From Desulfobacteraceae bacterium (GTDB taxonomy: Bacteria > Desulfobacterota > Desulfobacteria > Desulfobacterales > JAABTS01), in assembly GCA_011389735.1 (NCBI GenBank), contig JAABTS010000010.1, forward strand, positions 1 to 61,825: a DNA stretch of 61,825 nt, in the 5' to 3' direction. This document shows positions 47,440 through 55,757 of this stretch, one piece after another (position 1 is the first letter of the stretch; each line of letters opens with the position of its first letter). A program made the translations under genes and the position numbers. The notes beneath the pieces are model-generated. The model saw nothing but the letters and a program-made list of their open reading frames with translations. It made no database searches and was not told the origin of the DNA.

Positions 47440-48357
47440 ATGAGAAAAGTACTCATATTCAAAATCGGAGAAAGTCGGTTCGGGCTGGATTTGCCCAAAG
47501 TGATCGACATCCGAAAGGCGGGCGCGCTCGAGACTGAATCATCGACCGGCCCCCGTATAAGAGCCAGAACCTCCGAAGGAAAAGCATTGATCATGTATGA
47601 CATGGCCATGCTGCTTAACCGGAACGGCGCACGGGGAGACGATCCCCGGGACTCTCAATTGATGGTGATCAAAGACGGCGAAGTGATGATAGGACTTAAA
47701 GTCGACAGCGTCAGCAGAGTCATATCCGTGGACGACGATTTGTTCGAAGGGCTGCCGCCTGTTTTCGGCAACACAGCTTTGAGCTGTTTTCCCTTGATTA
47801 TCAAATACGAAGACACTCTCATTCCGATGATAGACCCGGTGGGAATACAAAACTATGAAATAGTCATTCAGGAAGTTGATTCGGACAGGCTTGATATGGC
47901 TCAAACCCATGCGCCTGTCGATGAATTTGATATTATCGAATTGACCGAAGTGGTTGGAACGGGAGATGAAGTCGAAGGCGGGGGCGCGCCGGCCGAACTT
48001 GAATCGGCCGATGAATTTCTGGAAACACTGGATTCGAGCGAGGAGGCCGATGACGCACTGATTCCCATGATGGAAGATCCGTCCGGGCTGCCGCCGGCGG
48101 AAATCATCAAACCCGGGGATGTCGAGACCCAGGGCTCGGAACATCCGCTTCGGCAATGGAACAGCTTTCTGCCGGACAACGAAGATGATCTGGAATCCTT
48201 TTTTGTACGTATGGTGAATGAGGAGCGTATTTCCCGGATGATCCTTCGAATTGTTCATCGATTTGCGGAAACCGCGGTGCGCCGTGAAATAGTCAAATTG
48301 AAAGACAGGAAAGCCTTTTTTCCGAACGCGGCGGGGAACGCGTTGAACTCCAGATAA
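47440..48357 (+). CDS. CheW-like protein with acidic linker and novel C-terminal region
   Basis: A 305 aa protein. Residues 1-140 read as a CheW domain (VLIFKIGESRFGLDLPKVIDIRKAG ... LMVIKDGEVMIGLKVDSVSRVISV). Residues 150-230 are a Glu/Asp/Pro-rich linker, and about 235-305 form a helical segment (LRQWNSFLPDNEDDLESFFVRMVNEERISRMILRIVHRFAETAVRREIVKLKDRK) I do not recognise. It begins 19 nt after cheB. It may be a coupling or scaffolding protein whose tail binds another partner. Confidence 0.75.
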   Translation: MRKVLIFKIGESRFGLDLPKVIDIRKAGALETESSTGPRIRARTSEGKALIMYDMAMLLNRNGARGDDPRDSQLMVIKDGEVMIGLKVDSVSRVISVDDDLFEGLPPVFGNTALSCFPLIIKYEDTLIPMIDPVGIQNYEIVIQEVDSDRLDMAQTHAPVDEFDIIELTEVVGTGDEVEGGGAPAELESADEFLETLDSSEEADDALIPMMEDPSGLPPAEIIKPGDVETQGSEHPLRQWNSFLPDNEDDLESFFVRMVNEERISRMILRIVHRFAETAVRREIVKLKDRKAFFPNAAGNALNSR

Positions 48358-48369
48358 AGAGCGGTAGAT

Positions 48370-48861
48370 ATGAAAAACGATCCAAAAACCGGCATAAACG
48401 ATAGAAGAGTGTTGATTTTTCCTTCCTCGGTGACTTTCGGGAGTTCCGTGGGCCGGGTTTTCTTTCTGTTCAGTTTGACACAGATAGAAGATATACTCAA
48501 AGAAACGCCGGTTGTAGACGTGCCGTTTTCACCGTCTTATGTCCAGGGCGTCTCGCGATGGAGAAATCAGGTGGTTCCCGTGCTGTCTCTGGAAGGCTGT
48601 CTGGGACTGGCGTCGAACGGAACGCCGGATTATTCGGAAAGACTGGTCATGGTGAGAAGCGGTGTTTCTTTCGAAGGACGCCGGAGACGAAGCTTGTTGA
48701 GAGTGCTGTCCTCAATTCGAATTCTGACCCTCCCCATTCCATGCGCGCCACTGTCTTCCGTCGGATGGATTCCGAACCATTATCTGGTCAGAGGCGTATA
48801 CAAATGGGAGGAAGGATATCTTGTGGTCGTTCATCTGGAAAATATTCTGAGCGGCCGATGA
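48370..48861 (+). CDS. Divergent CheW-like coupling protein
   Basis: A 163 aa protein with CheW character: FFLFSLTQIEDILKETPVVDVPFSPSYVQGVSRWRNQVVPVLSLEGCLGL corresponds to the CheW region usually reading V-x-x-L-P-x-x-P-x-F-x-x-G-V-x-N-x-R-G. The RG is replaced by RN here, so it may bind partners differently. It starts 12 nt after the preceding CheW-like gene. Together with 41459-42091 and 47440-48357 it makes three CheW-type proteins for one receptor gene. Confidence 0.75.
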   Translation: MKNDPKTGINDRRVLIFPSSVTFGSSVGRVFFLFSLTQIEDILKETPVVDVPFSPSYVQGVSRWRNQVVPVLSLEGCLGLASNGTPDYSERLVMVRSGVSFEGRRRRSLLRVLSSIRILTLPIPCAPLSSVGWIPNHYLVRGVYKWEEGYLVVVHLENILSGR

Positions 48862-48865
48862 TATC

Positions 48866-48922
48866 CGCCTTCAGGAATTAATTTCGCAAAGGGGCGACAC
48901 AGTGGAATTTGATTTCCGGTAT
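48866..48922 (+). repeat. Family A repeat, internally deleted
   Basis: CAGGAATTAATTTCGCAAAG joins directly to CGACACAGTGGAATTTGATT and TCCGG. The centre found in other copies (CGGGCCCGGGAT and loop) is absent, leaving both arms. Confidence 0.6.
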
Positions 48923-49054
48923 TGGGATAGGGATAGACCGGCGATCGCCGTTTTTAAGCTCTTGAAGACGACGCAAGGCGGCGCGGGAATAATGAATGGA
49001 TTCACCAAAAAAAGCATCATTTTATTATAACATTGGAAATAGGAGGTTTTCCCC

Positions 49055-52000
49055 ATGAAAAAGTTGAAGGAATTGTTCAACCAGCTTTTTAGCGTCATCA
49101 GCGAGAGCATCCGCCGAAAGCTGCTTTTCGCCCTGGTCATTCTGGCGATCGCGCCGCTGATCACTCTTGGAGTGTACTCGTATTATCAGTCATCCCAGGC
49201 GCTTCGGGAGAAAGCTGAGGATAACCTGACGGCGATCGCCGAAACCCGGATCAACGCGATTCGAAGGCATATCCAGAACAGGTACAGCGATATGAGCATC
49301 CTCCATGAAACCGTGAAGACGCTTCGCAACAAAGCGTTCAATCAGCTCGCCTCCATGCAGCAGCTCAAGAAGAGCCTTGTGGAGACCTATTTTACGGAAC
49401 GGATGAGCGACGTGAATGTCATGTCCCGGGCGCCCATCATGTCCCGGGTTATGGATGGATTCAGTAAAATCCGCGGACCCGTCGGAGGAGATAGCTGGAA
49501 ACAGGTTGAAAAACGCTATGGATCTTACCTGGTCCAGTTCGCGGAGTCATACGGGTATTATGACGCCTATATCATTTCGCCGGGCGGAACCATACTTTAC
49601 ACGGTGGCTCAGGAATCCGACCTCGGGGAGAACCTGCTGGACGGGGAGCTTAAAGACAGCCCGGCCGGAAAGGCTTTTCGGAGAGGCATGAAGGAGATAG
49701 TGTTCCAGGATTTTGAACCCTACGAACCGGCCTATGGAGCGCCGGCAGCCTTTATTGCGGCTCCAATCAGGAGCGGGAACGATATCCTGGGCGTTGTCAT
49801 GGTGCAGGCGTCCATCGATCAGATCAATTTTATTATGCAGGAGCGTACAGGTCTGGGTAGGACCGGGGAAAGTTATCTTGTTGGAGAAGACTTGATGTTC
49901 CGGTCGGACTCCATTCATGTGGCCGAAAGCACAATTATGAATCCCGCTTTTCGGGTGGAATCCGAAGGCGCTCAAAAAGCCTTGCAGGGAGAAACGGGGC
50001 AGGGGATTATCCGCAATTTCAGAAATGAATATGTTCTGGCTTCATGGACCCCCATTCGCATACAAGATTTGACATGGGCCATGATCAGTGAAATCGACGT
50101 GACCGAGGCCTTTATTCCTCAAGGAGAGGCCGGAGAGGAAGATTTTTTCACAAAATTCAAAGAGGACTACGGCTACGGAAACCTCAGCCTTGTCAACCCG
50201 GACGGATTCATGTTCTATTCGGTCGATAAAACCATCAAGGATTATCGTACCAATCTGTTGACTGGAGAGTATAAAGACACCAATCTGGGCGAATTGCTTG
50301 GAAAAGTCATCAGCACAAAGATCATGGGGCTGACGGATTACCGGAAATATGAGCCCATGGGGAATAAAAACGCCGCCTTTGTCGCGGTTCCGGTTCTTTC
50401 CGATAAAAAGGAAGTGGAAGTCGTCGCCGTCGCTCAATTGTCCACTAAAGAAAACAATGACGTCATGGCCGACGACACCGGTTTGGGAGACACCGGAGCC
50501 ACCTACCTGGTGGGAAAGGACAGGTTGCTCCGAAGCGAATCCAAGTTCCATAAGAATTCGGTAATGAATCCGAAACTGAAAGTTGATACGGAGCCTGTAC
50601 GAGAAGCTCTGGCCGGAAACACCGGGATGGGCGTCAGGACGGATTATCGGGGGGAGAAGGTTCTTACCCGGTGGATGCCGTTCCAACTGGTTCCTAAAAC
50701 GCCGATTCATCCCGAAGGAATCAACTGGGCGATGATTGCTCAGATCGATATGTCCGAGGTCAGGGCGCCTGCACTGGCGATGGCTCTGGTGATCGCAGGC
50801 GGCGTTTTCATCGTGTGCCTTCTGGTCATGGGGGGATACATTGTCCTTTCAAGAGGTTTGACGGTGCAGTTGGATCATATCATGGATCTGTTCAGTGAAA
50901 TCGGCATGGGTAATTTTTCCGCCCGAACGCCGGTGACCACTCAGGATGAACTTGGTACGATGGCCTCGTCCCTGAACGCCATGCTCGACAACACGATGGC
51001 CTTGATTGAAAGCAGTGAGGAACGCGACGCCATGCAGGGTTCGATCATGCAGTTGCTTGAAGAAATCAGCGGCCTCGCCGACGGCGATTTGACCGCCAGG
51101 GCTGAAGTAACCGAAGATTTTACGGGCGCCATCGCAGATTCCTTTAACGACATGGCCGAGCAGTTAGGGGAGGTCGTTCGCACCGTTAAAACGGTAACGC
51201 TTCAGGTCAGCACCACATCCAAAGATGTTCGTTCATCGACCGAGAATCTCGCTGAAACCAGTGAGATGCAGGCGGTTCAGGTCTCCGACGCCATCGCTGC
51301 TATTAATGAGATGGCCGCTTCCATTCAACAGGTCGCTGAAAATGCGTCCAGATCATCGGAAGTCTCCGAACAATCGAAGCTACATTCCAAAGAAGGCGCC
51401 GAAGCGGTTCGAGCCACCAACGACGCAATGGAATCCATCCGGGAACACGTTCAGGAGACGGCCCGCGCCATTAAACGGCTGGGAGAAAGCTCCCAGGAAG
51501 TCGGCAACATCGTTCAGCTAATCAATGATATTGCCGACCGGACATCCATCCTGGCGTTGAACGCCTCGATCCAGGCGGCCATGGCCGGAGACGCGGGCCG
51601 GGGATTCGCCGTCGTAGCCGAGGAAGTGCAGCGGCTGGCGGAGCGTTCAACCAACGCTACAAAACAAATCGACACTTTGATCAAAAATATCCAGGGCGAA
51701 ATCAATGAAGCCGGATCCAGTATGGAAGAAAGTATTCAACGGGTGGTCGAAGGGTCTAAGCTGGCGGATAACGCTTATGACAAGCTTCAGGAGATTGAAA
51801 ACGTCACGGTTCAGCTCAGTGAACTGATTCAATCGATTTCCATGGCCTCCAGGCAGCAGGCCCGCGCATCCGAAAATATCGCCAAAACAATGGAAGAGGT
51901 CGGCGATATCAGCGCTCAAACATCGGCTGCAAGCCGACAGACCGCCGTGTCCATGAAAAACCTGGCGGAAACGTCGGATGAATTGAATAATTCCGTTTCC

Positions 52001-52072
52001 GTATTCAAACTGGCCGAAGATGTGGCTGAAGATGCGGAAGAACCGGACATGGAAGGGGCGGGAGCCAATTAA
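49055..52072 (+). CDS. pilJ: PilJ-like methyl-accepting receptor with duplicated periplasmic sensor region
   Basis: A 1005 aa chemoreceptor. TM1 (about 22-44) and TM2 (about 572-596) bound a large periplasmic part built of two similar units, about 165-350 (YGYYDAYIISPGGTILYTV ... YLVGEDLMFRSDS) and 371-568 (YGYGNLSLVNPDGFMFYSV ... YLVGKDRLLRSES), both Cache-like. A HAMP domain and a long signalling coiled coil follow. The hairpin tip reads DIADRTSILALNASIQAAMAGDAGRGFAVVAEEVQRLAER, matching the PilJ subclass more than classical Tar/Tsr receptors. No C-terminal CheR-tethering pentapeptide is present. GGAGG lies upstream of ATG 49055. A terminator follows at 52077, closing the cluster. Confidence 0.93.
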   Translation: MKKLKELFNQLFSVISESIRRKLLFALVILAIAPLITLGVYSYYQSSQALREKAEDNLTAIAETRINAIRRHIQNRYSDMSILHETVKTLRNKAFNQLASMQQLKKSLVETYFTERMSDVNVMSRAPIMSRVMDGFSKIRGPVGGDSWKQVEKRYGSYLVQFAESYGYYDAYIISPGGTILYTVAQESDLGENLLDGELKDSPAGKAFRRGMKEIVFQDFEPYEPAYGAPAAFIAAPIRSGNDILGVVMVQASIDQINFIMQERTGLGRTGESYLVGEDLMFRSDSIHVAESTIMNPAFRVESEGAQKALQGETGQGIIRNFRNEYVLASWTPIRIQDLTWAMISEIDVTEAFIPQGEAGEEDFFTKFKEDYGYGNLSLVNPDGFMFYSVDKTIKDYRTNLLTGEYKDTNLGELLGKVISTKIMGLTDYRKYEPMGNKNAAFVAVPVLSDKKEVEVVAVAQLSTKENNDVMADDTGLGDTGATYLVGKDRLLRSESKFHKNSVMNPKLKVDTEPVREALAGNTGMGVRTDYRGEKVLTRWMPFQLVPKTPIHPEGINWAMIAQIDMSEVRAPALAMALVIAGGVFIVCLLVMGGYIVLSRGLTVQLDHIMDLFSEIGMGNFSARTPVTTQDELGTMASSLNAMLDNTMALIESSEERDAMQGSIMQLLEEISGLADGDLTARAEVTEDFTGAIADSFNDMAEQLGEVVRTVKTVTLQVSTTSKDVRSSTENLAETSEMQAVQVSDAIAAINEMAASIQQVAENASRSSEVSEQSKLHSKEGAEAVRATNDAMESIREHVQETARAIKRLGESSQEVGNIVQLINDIADRTSILALNASIQAAMAGDAGRGFAVVAEEVQRLAERSTNATKQIDTLIKNIQGEINEAGSSMEESIQRVVEGSKLADNAYDKLQEIENVTVQLSELIQSISMASRQQARASENIAKTMEEVGDISAQTSAASRQTAVSMKNLAETSDELNNSVSVFKLAEDVAEDAEEPDMEGAGAN

Positions 52073-52076
52073 TATC

Positions 52077-52107
52077 AAAAAGGGCGCCGGTCACGGCGCC
52101 CTTTTTT
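52077..52107 (+). terminator. Rho-independent terminator after the receptor gene
   Basis: AGGGCGCC (52081-52088) pairs with GGCGCCCT (52095-52102) over a 6 nt loop, with A's before and a run of T's after. It ends the chemosensory transcript. Confidence 0.93.
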
Positions 52108-52518
52108 GTTTACAGGTTTTCATATCGCTTTTCAGATGTCCAATTCCACAAGGCCTCAACATCGGGGCAATACACTGAGCATGTCCCGGTCGCTTTTTCA
52201 GCGAAATAATGGTTCAAAAAGCGATTGGGCGCAGTTTCTATTTCAAGTAGGAGATTTCTACCAAAAAAATACCCATCTTAACCCATTGACGGATACTTCA
52301 ATTCCATGACATGTACTAATAACAAAGGCTGCGGGTCCAAATTCCAGGCGGATATACACAAATGAAAGGCCGCCCGCTCCGTAAGCTATGAAAAACCAAA
52401 CAAAAGCGGATATCTTGTCGCCCCGGTTGATCGAAAGCAAACGATCTTTCCGGAGCTATAAAAGATCGCCGAAAAAATTAAGTTACGTTTTTAACGAAAA
52501 AGCCACAGGAGGCAAAAT
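52108..52518. other. About 410 nt intergenic, a decayed repeat and no gene
   Basis: Positions 52112-52160 start TACAGGTTTTCATATC and contain AATTCCACAAGGCC, a remnant of a family A/A' element. The remainder must hold the promoter of the binding-protein pair, but I cannot pick convincing -35/-10 boxes. A minor frame crossing the area has no family character. Confidence 0.45.
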
Positions 52519-53784
52519 ATGATTATCAGGCGGATCTCGATATGCATTCTCCTTGTCGCGGCATGTGTCACTGCCGAAGCCCAGCCGGTTAAAGTCGGAT
52601 TGAATTACCCCAAAACCGGCCCCTATTCGATTCAGGGCCTCGCGCAACTCCGGGCCGCGGAAATGGCGGTTGAAGAAATAAACGCCGCGGGCGGTGTTCT
52701 TGGAAGAAATATCGAACTGGTCATTCGGGATTCACAATCCCGTCCGGAGATCGCTGTGCGAAATGTGGAGGAAATGATCCAAAGAGAAGGCTGTGAAATG
52801 ATTTTCGGCGGTTCGTCCAGCGGGGTCGCCATCGCGGGCGGCCAGGCCGCAAGATCCAAAGGGAAAATTTATTTCGGAACACTGACCTACTCCAATTCGA
52901 CAACGGGTAAAGACGGCCATATGTATATGTTCCGGGAATGCTACAACGCCTGGATGGGCGCTAAAGTGCTGTCCGATTACATCGTTCGCCTCAGAAGGGA
53001 TTTGCGGGGGAAAAAATATTTTTATATTACCGCGGATTACACATGGGGATGGACTACCGAACAATCATTCCGAAAATTTACGAATACAGCGATAAAACGC
53101 CGCCACAAAGGAGTCTTGACGCCGTTTCCGGGAGCTACGGCCGATGATTTTAAAAAAGCCCTTGTGGAGGCTGAAAAGGCGAATCCCGATGTCCTGGTTC
53201 TGGTGCTCTTCGGAAACGAGATGTCGACGGCCTTGACCATTGCAACGGATATGGGATTGAAAGATAAAATGAAAGCGGTTATCGTCCCCAATCTTACCCT
53301 GGGCATGGCGGAAAGCGCCGGCCCCAAAGTGATGGAAGGCGTTCTCGGAGCCTTGCCGTGGGCCTGGAACGTCCCCTATCAATATGACTATGAGCGGGGG
53401 AAAAAATTTGTCGAGGCTTTTTCCAAACGCTATAATTCTTATCCTTCGACCTCCGCCGCATCCGCTTACACCATTTTATATCAATACAAAAACGCAGTGG
53501 AACGGGCGAAGAACTTTGAAACGCGAAAGGTCATCGCCGCCCTTGAAGGCCACCGTTTTCAATTTCTCAAAGATTTTCAAACATGGCGGAAATTTGATCA
53601 TCAATGCATCCAAACCGTTTACGCCGTGGAGTGCAAGCCTGAAAATGAAGTGTTAAAGGACAGATTCAACCAGGATTTTTTCAAGATAATCAATGTGATG
53701 TCCGACGAGGAATCCGCTATGGGACAGTATAATTGGGAGGCGGCCCGGAAGCTGTCGGGAAAGCCGCTGATTCTTGAATGGTAA
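52519..53784 (+). CDS. Periplasmic substrate-binding protein (branched-chain amino acid/urea type), copy 1
   Basis: A 421 aa type-I periplasmic binding protein. A signal peptide is visible (about 1-22, ISICILLVAACVTAEA). The mature part begins VKVGLNYPKTGPYSIQGLAQLRAAEMAVEEINAAGGVLGRNIELVIRDSQ, typical of the Peripla_BP_5/6 (LivJ, AmiC, urea) group; YFYITADYTWGWTTEQ and GVLGALPWAWNVPYQ are shared with copy 2. The ligand cannot be assigned. Copy 2 follows after 27 nt. No permease or ATPase gene is near, so the proteins may act in sensing, or serve a transporter elsewhere. AGGAGG precedes ATG 52519. Confidence 0.9.
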   Translation: MIIRRISICILLVAACVTAEAQPVKVGLNYPKTGPYSIQGLAQLRAAEMAVEEINAAGGVLGRNIELVIRDSQSRPEIAVRNVEEMIQREGCEMIFGGSSSGVAIAGGQAARSKGKIYFGTLTYSNSTTGKDGHMYMFRECYNAWMGAKVLSDYIVRLRRDLRGKKYFYITADYTWGWTTEQSFRKFTNTAIKRRHKGVLTPFPGATADDFKKALVEAEKANPDVLVLVLFGNEMSTALTIATDMGLKDKMKAVIVPNLTLGMAESAGPKVMEGVLGALPWAWNVPYQYDYERGKKFVEAFSKRYNSYPSTSAASAYTILYQYKNAVERAKNFETRKVIAALEGHRFQFLKDFQTWRKFDHQCIQTVYAVECKPENEVLKDRFNQDFFKIINVMSDEESAMGQYNWEAARKLSGKPLILEW

Positions 53785-53811
53785 TTCCATGAAGCCATGA
53801 AAGGGGGGAAC

Positions 53812-55071
53812 ATGGTAAAAAAAACGATGATCGCGCTTAGCCTGCTATTGTCCATGACTGCGCTTGTTTATGCTCAGACCACCGTTAATCTGGGGCTCAA
53901 CTACCCCAAAACAGGGCCTTATTCCGTTCAGGGACTGGCCCAGCTAAGAGCCGCCCGGATGGCGGTCGAAGAAATCAACGCTTCAGGCGGGGTCAACGGT
54001 AAAAAAATCAACCTGGTCGTTCGGGACTCCCAATCCCGTCCCGAAATCTCCAAAAAGAACGTCGAGGAAATGATCGATCAGGAAGAGTGCCGGATGATTT
54101 TCGGCGGTTCGAGCAGCGCTGTGGCCATTGAGGGCGGAAAGGCCGCCAAATCGCGAAAACGCTTGTATTTTGGAACGTTGACCTATTCGAACGCCACCAC
54201 CGGCGTAGCCGGACACAAATACATGTTCCGGGAATGTTATAACTCCTGGATGGGCGCCCGAGTTCTGGCGCATTATCTCCGGGAAAAGTACCTCATGGGC
54301 AAACGCTATTTCTATATTACGGCCGATTATACCTGGGGATGGACAACGGAAGATTCGATTCGGAAATTCAGCAATACATCCAACACGAGAATGCACCAGG
54401 GCGTCAAGACGCCTTTTCCTAATTCAACCGAAGACCATTTCCGGGAGGCTCTGGCGAAAGTCGAAAAATCCAGAGCGAACGTGCTTGTGCTTGTTTTGTT
54501 CGGAAAAGACATGTCCACCGCTTTGAAAATAGCCACTGAAATGGGCTTGAAAGAAAAAATGGACGCTGTGGTCGTGCCCAACCTGGTTCTCGGAATGGCC
54601 TCGGAGGCAGGCCCTGAAGTCATGGAAGGGGTGCTTGGAGCCGTTCCCTGGTGCTGGAATATCCCTTATAAATATAATTACCCCAAAGGAAAAACATTCG
54701 TTGAAAAATTCGCATCCAAATACGGCGCTTATCCTTCCAGCTCCGCCGCCTCCGCCTACACTATCATTTATCAATATAAAGACGCGGCTGAAAGGGCGGA
54801 CACTTTCGACACCGAAGCGGTCATTCAGTCCCTCGAAGGCCACCGGTTTACTTCACTGAAAGACAAACAGGTATGGCGCGAGTTTGACCATCAATGTGTC
54901 CAGACCGTTTACGCTGTGAAATGCAAACCGGCGGACGTCGTCAAAAAAGATAAGTTCCAGCAGGATTATTTCGAGGTCGTGAATGTCATGTCCGGCGAGG
55001 AAGCGGCGAAGGACGAATTTAACTGGAAAAGGGTCAGGGAAAAGGCCGGTATGCCTGAAAATCTCGAATAA
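53812..55071 (+). CDS. Periplasmic substrate-binding protein, tandem copy 2
   Basis: A 419 aa paralogue of the preceding protein, similar along its whole length (LNYPKTGPYSVQGLAQLRAARMAVEEINASGG, ITADYTWGWTTEDSIRKF, YAVKCKPADVVKKDKFQQDYFEVVNVMSGEEAA). Signal peptide about 1-21 (LSLLLSMTALVYA). ATG 53797 overlaps the ribosome site; AAGGGGGG at 53801-53808 favours ATG 53812. The pair arose by tandem gene duplication and has since diverged, so the two may bind related ligands. A family A repeat lies about 80 nt after the stop. Confidence 0.9.
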   Translation: MVKKTMIALSLLLSMTALVYAQTTVNLGLNYPKTGPYSVQGLAQLRAARMAVEEINASGGVNGKKINLVVRDSQSRPEISKKNVEEMIDQEECRMIFGGSSSAVAIEGGKAAKSRKRLYFGTLTYSNATTGVAGHKYMFRECYNSWMGARVLAHYLREKYLMGKRYFYITADYTWGWTTEDSIRKFSNTSNTRMHQGVKTPFPNSTEDHFREALAKVEKSRANVLVLVLFGKDMSTALKIATEMGLKEKMDAVVVPNLVLGMASEAGPEVMEGVLGAVPWCWNIPYKYNYPKGKTFVEKFASKYGAYPSSSAASAYTIIYQYKDAAERADTFDTEAVIQSLEGHRFTSLKDKQVWREFDHQCVQTVYAVKCKPADVVKKDKFQQDYFEVVNVMSGEEAAKDEFNWKRVREKAGMPENLE

Positions 55072-55152
55072 CCAACGCCTTTTCATTGATCAATAACCGG
55101 GTATTGAGAAAAAACTCCTGATTTTGATATAAACCTAAACCATGCCGAAACC

Positions 55153-55326
55153 ATAGGTTTTCAGAAATTGGATTTCACAAAACGGCAGGCCCGGGATTGT
55201 TGCATTTTGTGTTGAATGATAAATTGTTTATGTTGAATGTTGAATGTTGAATGTTGAATGTTGAATGTTGAATGGGGGATCACGTTCAACATAATAAGAT
55301 TCCTATATTCCCGGGCCGACAACGCG
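55153..55326 (+). repeat. Family A repeat with 7 bp tandem array, right arm truncated
   Basis: Left part TAGGTTTTCAGAAATTGG, CACAAAACGGCAGGCCCGGG; loop with one GTTGAAT at 55211 and six in tandem at 55232-55273; right part CCCGGGCCGACAACGC. The usual AGTGAAATTT... end is missing, replaced by the B element. Confidence 0.8.
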
Positions 55327-55556
55327 GGCTTGGTTCTAACTTCGGCCAGTCTGGTTTTGCAGTAGGTCGGATTACGCTGGGCTAATCCGACCTACGGGAG
55401 AAAACAACCCGTTGCGCTCTCCCGTAGGTCGGGTTAGCGAATACATGCCGTTCAAACAGCTACTGAAATTTCAACACTTTATTCACGGGTTAACATCTGA
55501 CGCCGTCCACGCGTAACCCGACATCATTTAGTGGCCGAAATTAGAATCAAGCCCGG
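55327..55556 (+). mobile_element. Family B element with GTAGGTCGGATTA palindromes (MITE-like)
   Basis: Left end GGGCTTGGTTCTAACTTCGG and right end GCCGAAATTAGAATCAAGCC are inverted repeats over about 22 bp. Inside, TAGGTCGGATTACGC/GCTAATCCGACCTA is a separate strong palindrome, repeated as GTAGGTCGGGTTAGC. No coding sequence is present. It abuts the truncated A repeat. Confidence 0.6.
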
Positions 55557-55757
55557 TTTTTTCATGCTCCGCCGCCAATAAGCCGGGAAACATCAGCTCG
55601 AGCGCGGATTTCTTGCCGGACTTCGCAACAGGCCGGATGGAAGGTGAAAAACAGCGGGTTCCGCTTTCAATTAGAACGGCGCGTCTTGAAAAACGCCTTT
55701 GCACAGCATAATCGATTAGCGGACCCGCCGGCGGGTCGGATTCTTTTGATCAAGCCT

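Larger units (their letters stand above)
55072..55757. other. 686 nt gap between convergent genes, filled by repeats
   Basis: Contains the A repeat with its 7 bp array (55153-55326) and a B element (55327-55556). Positions 55557-55757 show nothing I recognise. No credible gene is present. Confidence 0.6.
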
